This document shows, piece after piece, positions 7,580 through 15,617 of a stretch of DNA of 21,281 nt. The notes beneath the pieces are model-generated. The model was not told where the DNA came from, ran no database searches, and saw nothing but the letters and a program-made list of their open reading frames with translations. Where the stretch lies: the NCBI RefSeq assembly GCF_047607725.1, contig NZ_JBLKSS010000045.1:1-21281 (forward strand), in the 5' to 3' direction. Numbering within the stretch: position 1 is the stretch's first letter; every line of letters starts with the position of its first letter. A program made the translations under genes and the position numbers. The stretch is from JBLKSS01 sp047607725. Its GTDB lineage: Bacteria; Pseudomonadota; Gammaproteobacteria; Enterobacterales; Enterobacteriaceae.

Positions 7580-8611
7580 GTAAAAAAGCGCTGGAAGCCA
7601 CCAAAGATAAAAAAATCGGCACCACGCCCGCGGCCTGTTCCGGGCCGTATAAAATCGGCGACTGGCAGCCGCGCGAACGGCTGAAGCTGGTACGCAACGA
7701 GAGGTGGAACGGCCGCCACAGAGAGTACGATCAAATCCAGCTGGTACCGATCGGCGATTTGAATACCGCTCAAATCGCTTTTGAAGCCGGCGATTTGGAC
7801 ATGACCAAAATCAATGTCAGCGCTATCGGGAAATACCGGGACGATCCGGGCGATAACACGCTGACCGTTCGGCCGGCGCTGGCCTGCACCTGGCTTGGGA
7901 TGAATGTGGATCACCCTAAACTGAAAGACCTGCAGGTGCGTCGAGCCATTCAGCAGGCTATCGATGTGCCCGCCATTCTGGACGCCACTTTCGGCGGCGC
8001 GGTGAAACCGGCCTATGGCCTGGTGCCTCCGCCGCTGGCCGGGCCGGGGCGCGCAACAAAAATCTCTATCCTTATGATCCGGCGCAGGCGAAAGCGCTGT
8101 TGCAAAAGGCCGGTGTCTCAGGATTGCAGCTCAGGCTGGACCTGTCCACCTCCACCGACGGCGGGACGGTGGCCCAAGTCATTCAGGCGCAGCTGGCTGA
8201 GGTGGGTATCGACTTGAAAATCAATCAAATGGACGGGGCGGCATTTGTCGCTGCGGGCCAGGAATCGGAAGGCGATGCCTGGAAGGACTCACAACTGCGC
8301 CTCACCACCTTTACCACCGCGCCGGACGCCAGCTGGGTGACCGCCTGGTTTACCTGCGATCAGGTGGGCATCTGGAACACCCAGCACACCTGCGACAAAA
8401 TTGGGATGCGCTCAACGCCGAGGCCGCGGTAGAGCTGGATCAGGCGAAACGGGCGGCTATGTATATCAAATTACAGGATCAGTTGGAGGAAACCGGCGCC
8501 TATGTCTTTTTATACCACGGCAGCAACGCCTGGCTGACGCCGAAAACCGTTCACGGCGCCTGGACGCCCGATGGCCAATGGCCGCTGTTCCGGGATGTCA
8601 CCGGCGCCTAA
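7580..8611 (+). pseudogene. Peptide ABC transporter substrate-binding protein (SBP_bac_5), 5'-truncated and frameshifted
   Basis: The C-terminal two thirds of an OppA/DppA-type periplasmic binding protein. Readable blocks are SGPYKIGDWQPRERLKLVRN, AFEAGDLDMTKINVS, LKDLQVRRAIQQAIDV and QVIQAQLAEVGIDLKI. It ends DGQWPLFRDVTGA at the stop 8609-8611. The N-terminus with the signal peptide is missing because the gene starts at the edge of the inverted-repeat element. Two single-base losses shift the frame: near 8040-8056, and in an A tract at about 8397-8400. No permease or ATPase genes are nearby. The ligand cannot be told from the sequence. Confidence 0.87.
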
Positions 8612-8709
8612 TACGCCGGTTATACCGCCCGGGCGACGCGGCCCGGACCCTGTCTGGCCGGCATTCCCTCTGTGGGTGATGCCGCGCGCGGCCGTTTGTG
8701 GGAGTTTCC

Positions 8710-9072
8710 TTGACTACTGCCCGTTTTTCCCTGTTGCCTAAAAAGGGATTGCGCCCTTCAGGCAACGCCTTGCGACACGCTGATTATCGCCGATTTTTCG
8801 GCGGTCAGCTGTTGTCGGTCATTGGCAACTGGGTGCATACCATTGCCCTCTGCTGGTTATTTGGCGGTTGAGCGTGTCGTCGCCGATATTGTTGGGGATG
8901 CTGGCGTTTTGCAGCCAGGGGCCGATTTTATTCTTCGGCCTGTTTACCGGCGTGATTGTCGACCGTTGCGATCGCCGCCGGCTGGTATTGACGACACAGA
9001 TCGGTATCACCTTGTTGGTGACGTTATTGTCGGTGTTAACGCTCAATCATCTGATTACCGGCGCGCTGGCGG
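8710..9072 (+). pseudogene. MFS transporter, N-terminal fragment, frameshifted
   Basis: It starts at a TTG (8710) preceded by a GGGAG Shine-Dalgarno. The N-terminal part reads FFGGQLLSVIGNWVHTIALC (TM1), then the frame breaks near 8860. It resumes as ILLGMLAFCSQGPILFFGLF with the MFS motif-A-like loop GVIVDRCDRRRLVL between TM2 and TM3, then another membrane segment (ITLLVTLLSVLTL). After LITGALAE the sequence joins, in frame, an unrelated hydrolase tail. About 120 of the usual ~400 residues remain. It resembles the EntS/MFS_3 exporter group; the substrate is unknown. Confidence 0.8.
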
Positions 9073-9290
9073 AGAGTGCGCGCATGGAGACCCATCGTGT
9101 CCAGCGCTACACCCGTCCCGGCTGGGATATCAGGCTGGAATGCGATACCGATCTCGCTTGGCAGGCGGGAGGACTGGTGCTGACCTCCCGTTATCAGGTA
9201 TGGGAAAACGACCTGCCGGTATTCAGCCGCGAATGGTGCCATCGCTTTCCCTCCCACCATCGCGACGAAAGCAGCGTGGGGGATAGCTGA
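9073..9290 (+). pseudogene. C-terminal tail of a CocE/NonD-type hydrolase, fused to the MFS fragment
   Basis: About 72 codons reading SARMETHRVQRYTRPGWDIRL through YQVWENDLPVFSREWCHRFP. This pattern (SAR.ET…W.vRle…yevwE…vFsR.W…iP) is what I expect at the end of the C-terminal jelly-roll domain of CocE/NonD hydrolases. It is similar to, but clearly different from, the equivalent stretch of the gene at 11246-13122 (SARSETWRSAGFHHGDWLAR), so it belongs to a second, paralogous hydrolase whose front has been deleted. The junction with the MFS fragment is in frame. Family assignment by pattern only. Confidence 0.6.
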
Positions 9291-9412
9291 GACTTGGCAG
9301 AAACGTTACAGTCAAGGTAAGCGGGTGCAGCGCGGCCGTTCGCGCCATACCGGACCCGCGCCGACGCGTCAGGCCCAGCGGTGTTTTTCTTTACCAGAAG
9401 CGATTGACGACC

Positions 9413-10381
9413 ATGCCATCCGTTGAACCCACCGTATTCACGTTTTTACTGGGTCAGGATTTTTCCATGATGAGCCTGGCCTCAGCAATTGAGCCGCTTT
9501 GGTCTTACAACCGCTTATTTAAGCAATGTGTCTTTAGCTGGCATCTGGCTAGCCTCAACGACGAACCGGTCACCGCCGCCAACGGGATCCCGTTTCCTAC
9601 CTGCCCCGTTAACCAGGTGCTGGCAGAATCGCATTATCTCTTTATTTGCGGCGGGGAGCGGGTGGTGGTGGCGCAATACGAGCGGGGCTATCAAAGTGCG
9701 ATGCGCCAAGCGGCTCGCGCCGGTCTGTTTATCGGCTCCTTGTCCACCTGCACGTTTTTGCTGGCGAAATGCGGGCTGCTGAACGGCCACCGCTACACTA
9801 TTCATTGGGAAAGCCGCGCCGCGTTTGCGGAAAGTTATCCGGATATCGAATGTACCCGCAAGATCTACGAAATTGACCGCCATCGTTTAACCTGTTCCGG
9901 CGGCACCGCGGCGATGGATATGATGCTTAACCTGATTGCCGAACGCTATGGTGACGATCGCGCCACCGCGGTGGCGAACCAATTCCACCATGAACGGATC
10001 CGCAGCGCGGCGGACGATCAACGCGGCCACCGCCAGCATCGGGCGCCGTTGCCGCCGGTGCTAAGCGCGGTGATGGCGGTGATGCAGTCCACTTTCGAGG
10101 AGCCGCTTTCTCTGTTGGCGGTAGCGCAGCAGGTCGGGGTGGGCACGCGCCAACTGGAGTGCCTGTTCGGCCGTCATTTCGGCAAGACACCGCAGCGTTA
10201 CTATCTGGAGCTGCGGCTGGAACAGGCGCGCGAAATGCTGATCTATTCCGCCCGTTCAATTATCGATATTGCCGTCTCGGTGGGTTTTAGCTCCACCTCC
10301 CATTTCGCCGGCTGGTTTCGCCGCATCTTCGGCGTGCTCCCCTCGGATATGCGCCAGGAGCGGCGGGCGAAACTCGGCTGA
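9413..10381 (+). CDS. GlxA-family transcriptional regulator (DJ-1/PfpI domain plus AraC HTH)
   Basis: A 322-aa regulator. Residues of about 8-180 form a class I glutamine-amidotransferase-like (DJ-1/PfpI) sensing domain (FLLGQDFSMMSLASAIEPLW, SLSTCTFLLAKCGLLNGHRY, TCSGGTAAMDMML). Residues of about 215-320 form an AraC DNA-binding domain with two helix-turn-helices (LLAVAQQVGVGTRQLECLF and IIDIAVSVGFSSTSHFAGWF). The ATG at 9413 is preferred over an in-frame TTG at 9404. Relatives (CdhR, GbdR, ArgR of pseudomonads) control catabolism of quaternary amines or amino acids. It is the only intact gene between 7.2 and 15 kb and faces away from the nitrilase/hydrolase genes, so it was probably their regulator. 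Inducer unknown. Confidence 0.88.
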   Translation: MPSVEPTVFTFLLGQDFSMMSLASAIEPLWSYNRLFKQCVFSWHLASLNDEPVTAANGIPFPTCPVNQVLAESHYLFICGGERVVVAQYERGYQSAMRQAARAGLFIGSLSTCTFLLAKCGLLNGHRYTIHWESRAAFAESYPDIECTRKIYEIDRHRLTCSGGTAAMDMMLNLIAERYGDDRATAVANQFHHERIRSAADDQRGHRQHRAPLPPVLSAVMAVMQSTFEEPLSLLAVAQQVGVGTRQLECLFGRHFGKTPQRYYLELRLEQAREMLIYSARSIIDIAVSVGFSSTSHFAGWFRRIFGVLPSDMRQERRAKLG

Positions 10382-10555
10382 AGGGGAGATGCGCCTTGCG
10401 CCGGCGGGTGTGGACCGTCGTTGATTGACGGCGGGTGCTAACTCAGGCCGTGGGAGGCGCGGGTCTTATTTCAAGCGGCGGAGTTAATCCGCAGGCATGA
10501 CGCCGTTCAGGTAGTGGGCGTGCCGGCTGTCGGCCGGCCACGGATGCTGCCGGCG

Positions 10556-11245
10556 TCAGCCCGCCAAACTTTGACGGTCCAGCGTGGCGCTGAGCGTGAA
10601 CGCGCCCGCCACCGGCGCGCTGGCCAGTGTGCCGCCGTCCGGGCCGCCGATACGGCTTTGGCCGATATAGGCGAACGGGCCATCGCCGTCGCCGCGGTTG
10701 GCGATGGCGATATAACAGCCATTTTCGTAAGCCCGCGCCGGCACCACATGGCGCGGCACCACGTCATAACCGTGGGTGGTCGCGCTGATACACAATAAAC
10801 AATCCATGCCGGCTAGCGCCTGGGCGCGGACCAGCTCCGGGAAATCCAGGTCATAGCAAATTGCCATCCCGAAACGGAAGCCGTGTAATTGAAAGCCCAC
10901 TAGCCTGTCGCCGGGACGGAATAAGGCCTGTTCATAACCCGACCAGAGGTGGATTTTGCGGTAGTTGGCGCAAACGTTGCCCTGTGCATCGATCGCCATC
11001 ATGGCGTTATAGCGCTCATCGCCGCATTTTTCCGCATAACCAAACGCCAGCGCCTGACGACGTCCACGCGCTAGCGCCGCTAACCGGCGCAGCGTTTTTC
11101 CCGACTGCGGCAGCGACATACGCCGCACGGCATCCTGGTGTTGATAACAGCACAGCGCCAGTTCCGGCAATAGCAGCAAATCCGCCTTCGGCGCCGCGGC
11201 CAGCGCGCCGTCCAGCCAGTCGGGAACGGCGGCGATCTCCGCCGG
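10556..11245 (-). pseudogene. Nitrilase-superfamily carbon-nitrogen hydrolase, N-terminally truncated and fused
   Basis: The catalytic triad of the superfamily is visible: Glu in LLLLPELAL, Lys in NYRKIHLW, Cys in MAICYDLDFPE. Members hydrolyse amides, nitriles or carbamoyl groups. The usual first beta strand before LLLLPEL is missing, about 13 or more residues. In its place the frame runs back into the tail of the CocE-type hydrolase, so a deletion fused the two genes. The stop at 10556-10558 is TGA, but the same frame continues as RRQHPWPADSRHAHYL to a TAA at 10484-10486. That resembles the usual C-terminal NP.L.dRRP.LY tail, so the TGA may be a nonsense mutation of TGG. Substrate unknown. 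Confidence 0.75.
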
Positions 11246-13122
11246 TGCGTCGGCGGTAAGCAGGCTGTGAATTTCCAGCCGGGCCAGCCAGTCGCCGTGA
11301 TGAAAACCGGCGCTGCGCCAGGTTTCGGAACGGGCGCTGGCGGGGTTCGTGAGCATTGACGCGATAGATCTCGCGGCCCAGCGCCTCAAGGCGAAGTCCG
11401 GTCTCCGCCAATTCTACTGCGCCAAGATTACGCACAACCTCAAGTGTCGTTTCGCCGTCCTCCATATCCCGGATCACCCGTTGGCGGCCGCGGGCCGGCG
11501 CGACCAGAACCCGCGCCGGGACCGGCGGCGGAGACCAGGGGTCCCCCAGCGCCGGCGGCGGGCAGGTCGCGGCGTCGGGATCGCGCAGCGGCAGTATTAC
11601 GCTGCCGCTTTGCACCGTCAGGACAGAACGTACCGGCAGCGGCGCGGCCAGCGGCCAGTAACAGGTGGAGAGCGCAACGCGCAGGCGATAGCCCACCGGC
11701 AGGACAAACACCGCCGCTTTAAGCATGACGTTGACCTCATAATATTGTCCCGGTACCAGCGGTTCTGCGCGATCAAAGCCGTTGCGCGCCGCGAGATTCA
11801 ATAAACCATAGCTCACGCGAATGGCTGTGCCGTCCGGCGCCACGACATTCAGGCGCACTGCCAGCATCGCCAGGGGGTTATCCGAGCACAGCTCAAGCCG
11901 CACCTCGGCCCGATCGAGAAGCTGTAGCGCTGTTTCCACGGCAGGCCCATCAAAGCATAGGAAGCCGCCGTCATCCTCGCGCTGGTCCCCCGGCATATCC
12001 GGTCCCCAGCCGTAAGGGCACCACTCCCCTGACGCCAGTCCCGTGGTGGCGGGGGAACTCAGGGTTGCGGTAAATTGCGCCGGCGTGTCCTGCAGCCGAC
12101 CGGGCGCCAGATGCAACGTGCGCGCCCGGACGTCGGCGGAGGGCCAGCAGCGTTCCGCCGCCCAATGACCCTGACGCTGCGCATATCGGGCGCGGGGCGG
12201 CTCCGGCCGTTGTTGCCAATAGGTCAGCATCGATTCGGCCATAATGCCGATCTCTCGCCCTTTTAGCCACTGATCGAACCAGCGCTGGACATAGCCGATA
12301 AAATCGATGCGCGGCCCCGGCGTGGCAATGTGGGGAAAAGTGCCCCCACGGGCCGATCAGCCCTTTGCGCGGGCCGCGCAGGTTCTCCAGCAGGCGCAGT
12401 ACGGTGTTGGTATAGCCCTCGGCCCAACCGCCGACCGCCAGCACCGGCACGGTAATGCGGCCGTAATCCTCGCATACCGAACCGCTGCACCAGTAGTCGT
12501 CCCGTTGGGGATGCTGCATCCAGCGTGCTGCGGGCGGCAGATCCATTGCATTGAGCCGCGCCAGCTACATTGCTTTCCAGCGGTCGCCAACGATGGCAGG
12601 ATCCGGCGGCGTCGGCGTCCAGGTAAACAGGGTGGCGCCATATTGCAGATTGTCGTTGAGCAGGGCGCCGCCCATATAATGCATATCGTCGGCGTAGCGG
12701 TCGTCGGTGGAGCAGGCGGTGACTATCGCTTTGAGCGCCGGCGGCCGCAGGGCGGCGATTTGCAGCGCGTTAAAACCGCTCCAGGAGATGCCTATCAACC
12801 CTACGCTGCCGCTGCACCAGCCCTGCGCGGCAATCCAGGCGATGACTTCACAGGCGTCGCGCCACTCCTGCGGCGTATATTCGTCGTTCATCAGCCCGTC
12901 GGAGTCGCCGGCGCCGCGCATGTCGACGCGTATGGCGGCATAGCCGCAGCCGGCCAGACCGGGATGCAGCACGGCATCATCTCCGCGGTGCCGGGCGCGG
13001 CGGCGGTAGGGTAAATACTCCAGAATGGCGGGCACCGGCAAATTTTCGTCCGGTAACCACAGGCGGGCGGCCAGACGGCAACCGTCCGAGAGGGGGATCC
13101 AGACCGTTTCGATTATCCGCAT
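11246..13122 (-). pseudogene. CocE/NonD-family alpha/beta hydrolase, multiply inactivated
   Basis: A secondary-metabolite/ester or acyl-peptide hydrolase of the X-Pro dipeptidyl-peptidase S15 type. It starts at ATG 13122 (AGGAGCGG Shine-Dalgarno) with RIIETVWIPLSDGCRLAARL. The nucleophile serine lies in IGISWSGF, with the RVDMRGAGDSDG strand before it. Lesions: an amber TAG at 12565-12567 inside DRWKAM-stop-LARLNAMDLP, where the family normally has Trp; a frameshift near 12335-12347 inside GPWGH/TFPHIATPGPRIDF; and one extra C in a CCCC run (plus 11342-11345) inside VNAHEP/ASARSETW. The last ~40 residues are lost in the fusion to the nitrilase. The C-terminal jelly-roll (about 12000-11350) is otherwise well preserved. 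Confidence 0.85.
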
Positions 13123-13464
13123 GGCACACCGCTCCTGACGATACAAACGTTGGCTCTATCTTTGCACAGTGCGCTACGGAAACCATCCGGTTTACGACCC
13201 GTTTAGCGCGAAAAGCGACCTAAGGGCAAAAAGGGACGAGTGCCGTTGCTGTATCGGGCCCAGAGGCGGGCGGCGCCCCTCCCCCCTCGGCCACGCCTCA
13301 CGCTACGCCCGTTGCTAGGCGGTTCAACGGGCGAGTGAAACGTGTCGCCGACGGGTTGGCGCTGGTCTCCGGTAGCCGACGTAGCGTAGAGCGCGCCATC
13401 GGTCGGCGCCAGCGCCGTGAACACAGTGCACGATGCCGGTCGCTGCCGGCGCGAGGCGCAATGA
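13123..13464. other. Non-coding gap, 342 bp
   Basis: It lies between the 5' end of the CocE-type pseudogene and the 3' end of the acetyltransferase, both on the minus strand. It is GC-rich, and no translated frame resembles a known protein to me. It should contain the promoter of the hydrolase near 13123-13200, but I see no convincing -35/-10 pair. Its high GC and patchy composition suggest eroded former coding sequence. Confidence 0.5.
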
Positions 13465-13974
13465 TTACTTCAGCTGTAAATAATAGACGGTGGTCGCTGT
13501 CAAACGGCCGTCGGGATACAGCGCGTAATCGGGAATGACGCCCGCGCGCCGCCAGCCAAGGCGCGTATAAAGTCGTTCAGCGGCGCTGCCGGTGGCGGTA
13601 TCCAGCACCAGCAGCGTCTTGCCTGCCTGCGCCGCCCGCATCAATGCCTCGCCCACGCCCAAGCGACGCGCCCCGCGGTGTACCAGCAGTTTGATAATGT
13701 CGCCGCGGTGCGGCTGATTATCCAGCGGTGCCAGTACCATCTGCACCGTGCCGATAATCTTTCCGCCGGCATCACGCGCCACCAACAGACCGTGGTCGCC
13801 GCTGGCCGCCAACGCCGTTTTCCGGCGCCAGAACTCCTCGGCGCGCGCCTCGGGAAGCGGCAACATAAAACCGACCGACGCGCCCCCTTCCACGCAGTCA
13901 ATTAACAGCGCGATCAGGTCCGTCAAATCCGCCTGGCTAATGTCTGCACCCAGCGGCCCATCGAGCGCGGCATC
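13465..13974 (-). pseudogene. GNAT N-acetyltransferase, 5' end replaced by IS66 fragment
   Basis: A GCN5-type acetyltransferase domain. It runs from ISQADLTDLIALLIDCVEGG through GASVGFM, the acetyl-CoA-binding region IIKLLVHRGARRLGVGEAL (the R-G-x-G-x-A loop) and LYTRLGWRRAGVIPDYALYP to the stop at 13465. The authentic start is missing: upstream the frame runs antisense into an IS66 transposase fragment and gives a spurious N-terminus with an ATG at 14076. Only about 10-15 residues of the normal N-terminus seem lost, so a chimeric protein with a near-complete GNAT fold could still be made. Substrate not predictable. Confidence 0.7.
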
Positions 13975-14171
13975 GTTGGACCGGGCCTGCTGGCGCCGTT
14001 GGCCGACGCGGTATGCGACTATGTGATGTCGACGGGTAAAGTCCACGTCGACGACACGCCGGTGGACGTGCTGCAACCGGGCAAAGGCAAGCCTAAAACC
14101 GGCCGGCTATGGGTCTATGTGCGTGACGACCGGAATGCCGGTTCGACACTGCCGCCCGCAGTGTGGTTCGA
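13975..14171 (+). mobile_element. Internal fragment of an IS66-family transposase (TnpC)
   Basis: A 65-codon open stretch with the pattern LADAVCDYVMSTGKVHVDDT then PVDVLQPGKGKPKTGRLWVY and VRDDRNAGSTLPPAVWF, characteristic of the catalytic core of IS66 transposases (one DDE aspartate is in VHVDDTPV). No start, no stop, no terminal repeats and no tnpA/tnpB are present. It is a ~200-bp scar, sharp at both sides: left into the acetyltransferase, right into the ydeP-like gene. It marks a deletion that removed the promoter of one gene and two thirds of the other. Confidence 0.78.
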
Positions 14172-14174
14172 AAG

Positions 14175-14999
14175 TTCGGTGGCGCTGAGCGTGAGCATTT
14201 CTATCGGGCTTTGGGGGGACGTGAACCGTTCAAGCCCCCGCTCCTGCAGGGGATTAAACGCCACGATGGTGGCGCCGCGTTTGGCCACCTCGCGCAGGGT
14301 GGCTAGCATGCGCGGATGATTAGTACCGGGATTATGGCCGATGCACATGACCAGATCGCAATGCTCGAAATCCTCAAGGGTTACGGTGCCTTTACCCACG
14401 CCGATGGATGCCGGCAAACCCATGCTGGTGGGTTCATGGCACACATTGGAATAATATGGAAAATTATTGGTGCCGTATTCGCGGGAAAACAGCTGATAAA
14501 GGAATGCCGCCTCGTTGGATGTGCGTCCGGACGTGTAAAACTCCACACAATTAGGGTCCGTGTAACGCCGCAGCGCCGCGCCTATTTCGCAAAAAGCTAC
14601 GTCCCATTCGACAGGCCGATAAGTATCCGTGGCGGCATCGTATTTCATCGGCTGGGTCAGCCGCCCTTCCCCTTCCAAATCGAAATCATGGTGCTGCCAA
14701 AGTTCGCTTACGGTATGGGCGGCGAAAAAGTCCGGCGTGGCCCGCTTGCCTGTGGCTTCCCAACTGACCGCTTTGGCGCCGTTTTCGCAAAATTCAAAAG
14801 ACGAGGTATGCAGCGGATCCGGCCACGCACAGCCGGGGCAGTCGAATCCCTGTGATTGGTTAACTTTAAACAGGGCAATAATATCCTGGTTCACCGACAT
14901 TTGGCCACGAATGGCGTCGGCCACCGCTTTTAATGCGCCCCATCCGCCGGCGGAGCCGCCATAAGGCGCAATCCCGATCGTGCTATTTTTCTGTTTCAT
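14175..14999 (-). pseudogene. ydeP: YdeP-like molybdopterin oxidoreductase, N-terminal third
   Basis: About 275 residues with close similarity to the start of E. coli YdeP (759 aa), an FdhF-related molybdopterin protein linked to acid resistance there. Shared blocks are SAGGWGALKAVADAIRGQM, GFDCPGCAWPDP, CVEFYTSGRTSNEAAFLYQL, YSNVCHEPTSMGLPASIGVG and CIGHNPGTNHPRMLATL. After ERFTSPQSPIEMLTLSATEL the frame enters the antisense of the IS66 fragment, so roughly two thirds including the C-terminal cofactor-binding domain are gone. The start ATG 14999 matches the family. The fragment cannot bind cofactor completely and is certainly non-functional as an enzyme. Confidence 0.9.
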
Positions 15000-15121
15000 T
15001 TTTACCCCATTTATAACGATGTCTCAGGCATAATGCCCTTATAAGTATAGGTTATAGCCGCACGCGCGGCGCCGGGCGGTCGCGGAGACAATAGGTCATT
15101 AACCAGATAGAAGGGGACATC

Positions 15122-15586
15122 ATGACGGTAAACAGGTGCGACTGGCACCATAGCGAGGTGAGCGCGCCGGTACTTTATCAGTTGCTGTCTTTGCGCAGCG
15201 CGGTATTCGTACTCGAACAACAGTGTCTGTACGCGGATATGGATGGCCTGGATATGCAGGGCGACAATCGTCATATTGCCGGCTTTGACGAGGCAGGACT
15301 GGTGGCGTGCGCCCGTTTGCTGGTGCAGCGAGACGCGGTGAGTATCGGACGGGTGGTCATTGCACCCCGGGCGCGTGGCCTGGGCCTGTGGGCACGGCTA
15401 ATGCATCAGGCGCTGGCGTCAGGCGCCGCGCGATGGCTGGAGAAACCGGTAACCCTCTCCGCCCAGGCGCATTTGCAGGCTTTTTACCGCGCTCTGGGAT
15501 TTGCGGCGGTGACGGACATTTACGATGAAGATGGCATTCACCATATCGGCATGCGTCGCCCGTCGCCGTGCGCCCGAAAGGAGTAA
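15122..15586 (+). CDS. elaA: ElaA family GNAT acetyltransferase
   Basis: A 154-aa protein collinear with E. coli ElaA (153 aa). Shared features are WHHSEVSAPVLYQLLSLRSA, VFVLEQQCLYADMDGLD, GDNRHI, the acetyl-CoA loop IGRVVIAPRARGLGLWARLM, LSAQAHLQAFYRALGF and YDEDGIHHIGM. The loop reads RARGLGLW where Q/RxxGxG/A is usual; the tryptophan is unusual, but spacing is kept. The start ATG 15122 has an AAGGGGAC Shine-Dalgarno. Its substrate is not established. It converges with the polyketide synthase gene, 31 bp apart. Intact. Confidence 0.92.
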   Translation: MTVNRCDWHHSEVSAPVLYQLLSLRSAVFVLEQQCLYADMDGLDMQGDNRHIAGFDEAGLVACARLLVQRDAVSIGRVVIAPRARGLGLWARLMHQALASGAARWLEKPVTLSAQAHLQAFYRALGFAAVTDIYDEDGIHHIGMRRPSPCARKE

Positions 15587-15617
15587 GCGACGCGTTGCCG
15601 TTATTTGCCCATTAGTT

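Noticed and set aside
9073..9290. That this tail is the displaced end of the hydrolase at 11246-13122 moved by inversion
   Set aside because: Both loci contain their own version of the same segment (SARMETH… and SARSETW…), so they are paralogues, not two halves of one gene.
13203..13424. Minus-strand frame in the gap before the CocE-type gene
   Set aside because: Composition is that of random GC-rich sequence, with no start context and no family pattern.
14155..14180. TTCGAA-type motif resembling a tRNA T-loop
   Set aside because: It lies inside the IS66 coding fragment and no cloverleaf can be formed around it.
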